Below, piece by piece: positions 62,526 through 64,000 of a stretch of DNA of 64,000 nucleotides (position 1 is the stretch's first letter; the number at the start of each line of letters is the position of its first letter). Under the pieces are notes generated by a model. The model did no database searches and had not been told where the DNA came from. It was given only the letters and a program-made list of their open reading frames with translations. The DNA lies in contig CM053141.1 in NCBI GenBank assembly GCA_028571685.1, positions 78,849,833 through 78,913,832 of the forward strand. The letters run 5' to 3'. Source of the DNA: Heterohyrax brucei. Taxonomy: Eukaryota > Chordata > Mammalia > Hyracoidea > Procaviidae. The position numbers and the translations under genes were made by a program.

Positions 62526-62598
62526 ACACTGAATTTTTTTATCATTAATTTTTTCTGCAGAATTGGTTATTTTGTAATCAGTGAATTTATTCTTCATC

Positions 62599-62604
62599 AT
62601 TAAA
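62599..62604 (+). promoter_or_regulatory. Proximal polyadenylation signal ATTAAA
   Basis: Common variant hexamer 74 bases after the stop codon, followed by GTGTATTTATTTAG, a GT/T-rich stretch. It could yield a very short 3' UTR form. Confidence 0.35.
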
Positions 62605-63850
62605 AGTGTATTTATTTAGTAAAAAAAGCAAGTGCAATAATCCCTCCTCAAAAGATACTTCCTTTCATGTGAATTGAGAATATATACTAATTGACTACAG
62701 CAAAGCTTTTTGAAAACCATGAGAACTCCATTTCCACTGTATATCAACTGGGAATCAGTGATGTTAGGGATAATTTGTAAAAAGAGAAACCTAAGAACAG
62801 AAATAGAAAATGATTTACTATTTTTGTAATGACTATAAAAACATTTTTATAAGGACTCTCAAAGGTCTACACAAACCTATTCCAGCCTTAGTTTTTTAGC
62901 ATTGACTTGTCACTAGACTATTGTATTTAAACCTAATTTCTTCAGGTACCTCATGAGCTTTCATAAATCAAATTTACTGTAAGTGCTGTTAAGAATATCA
63001 GCAAAACTAAGATGAGTGGTTTTGTACCTTCGGGAGAATGTCACAGTATTATTTGTGAAGGAGATTTTTACTTAAACTCATGACTGTTTTTCATATTTAA
63101 AATTTCCTCATCTTGTGAGTGAGCATTTGGTTCACTTTAAGCAGTATTTAACCAAAGACTCAAGGTAGTTATTTTCTTATGTAGGACTTCTAAATGACAG
63201 TTTTTCATTTCTTGGCAGCGATGTTTGCACTTTCTTGAAGAGAAAAATGTATAATTCAAAAGATTAATGTATATTAAAACATCACTCAGTTACATTTTAT
63301 CATAAATATTTTTTATTATTTATGAAATAAGACAGTTTAATAGTTTTAGTAGTTATTCCAAAAGCTTTTGAGATATCAGTAAGTTAGAGTTCTATCAAAA
63401 GGTAATTGTTTAGTTAGAATATGAAGGTAAACACCAACTGTGTTAATGCTATAGGAACTGAATCTTTCGTTCTCTTGTATTTTTTGGTTTTCTCTTTTCT
63501 ACTTTTCATATTCTAGCATATCTAAATATATATAGACAATTTTTTAAGAATAGCTTAAATTAGGATATTGTACAATCTTTGGCCAAAGTGGTAACTTGAA
63601 CTTTAATTATGTTATTTAAAATTAGGCTTAATGCTTATTATTATATGCTGTTATTATATTATTAAATACTATGATATATACAAAAAGTTGTAGTGTTGCA
63701 ATTCTTGATTGTATTACTTAGATAATTTAAGTTCAATGAAATGCTGATTTTATGTATTGAAAAGTAGATAGTGCCACATTTAACTATTTCTGTCCTTAGG
63801 AATAACACAGGGGTACCCTCTATAATTTTGCTGGAGATCCTAGCCAATTC

Positions 63851-63953
63851 AATAAATAAATAAGATGAATAAAAACAGGAAAAAAAGGGGGGGAAATATT
63901 TCCTTGTTGTTAGATGATGTGTTTACGTTTTTAAAAAATCCACATTTAATAAA
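63851..63953 (+). promoter_or_regulatory. Distal polyadenylation signal cluster
   Basis: Four AATAAA hexamers within 103 bases, after about 1.3 kb of 3' UTR. A run of A and G residues lies at 63876-63895. It is a candidate for the main POLK poly(A) site. A T-rich downstream element is seen only for the first three hexamers (63901-63935). Confidence 0.45.
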
Positions 63954-64000
63954 GGAATTCAGCGAACTTTATGGCTGTAAGATCAATGTACAAAATCAAA

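Larger units (their letters stand above)
62526..64000 (+). other. POLK: POLK 3' UTR (extent to the right edge not certain)
   Basis: AT-rich sequence after the TGA with no recognisable repeat. Polyadenylation signals are ATTAAA at 62599-62604 (short form) and AATAAA at 63851-63856, 63855-63860, 63868-63873 and 63948-63953 (long form). The two distal clusters make a UTR of about 1.4 kb plausible, but the true cleavage site cannot be read from sequence alone and may lie outside the window. Confidence 0.7.

Overview
This is a mammalian nuclear window that carries most of one gene, POLK (DNA polymerase kappa), on the + strand. Fourteen coding exons between 5970 and 62525 join in frame, all with GT-AG introns, to give a complete 863-residue reading frame. 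The catalytic domain, two UBZ zinc fingers and C-terminal PIP motif are all present. The non-coding first exon and the promoter are not visible and should lie upstream of position 1. The 3' UTR starts at 62526 and runs to or near the right edge.

The repeats point to an afrotherian, most likely a paenungulate such as an elephant; the order-level guess is inference. The sequence has about two dozen AfroSINE copies (tRNA-like head with 'ccctggtggcatagtggtt', tail with 'tatgagtcggaatcgactc'). It also has several RTE (Bov-B-like) LINE pieces and L1 copies whose 3' UTRs resemble afrotherian L1s. Older MIR, L2, L1M and LTR fossils are scattered between them.

Layout: 1-3931 is an antisense L1 with its 5' end kept. 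3932-5969 is intron 1 (MIR and two AfroSINEs). Exons 2 and 3 lie at 5970-7919. Intron 3 (7920-34455) is 26.5 kb of mostly nested L1, RTE and AfroSINE. Exons 4 and 5 lie at 34456-36691. Intron 5 (36692-44330) holds an internally deleted L1 and an RTE split by a younger L1. Exons 6 to 15 lie at 44331-62525, separated by shorter introns with further repeats and a nested L1M/LTR/RTE/SINE stack in intron 10. The 3' UTR follows.

I see no second host gene, no structural RNA gene, no CRISPR array and no evidence of an undescribed gene system. The most interesting observation is that the exon 14 5' splice site overlaps the start of an AfroSINE-tail match, exactly where the protein appears to differ in length from human POLK. 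Other points of interest are 94-bp tandem units in the L1 5' UTR, several datable nested insertions and a 713-bp-spaced local duplication in intron 6. Comparisons with human POLK are from memory, not from an alignment run here.
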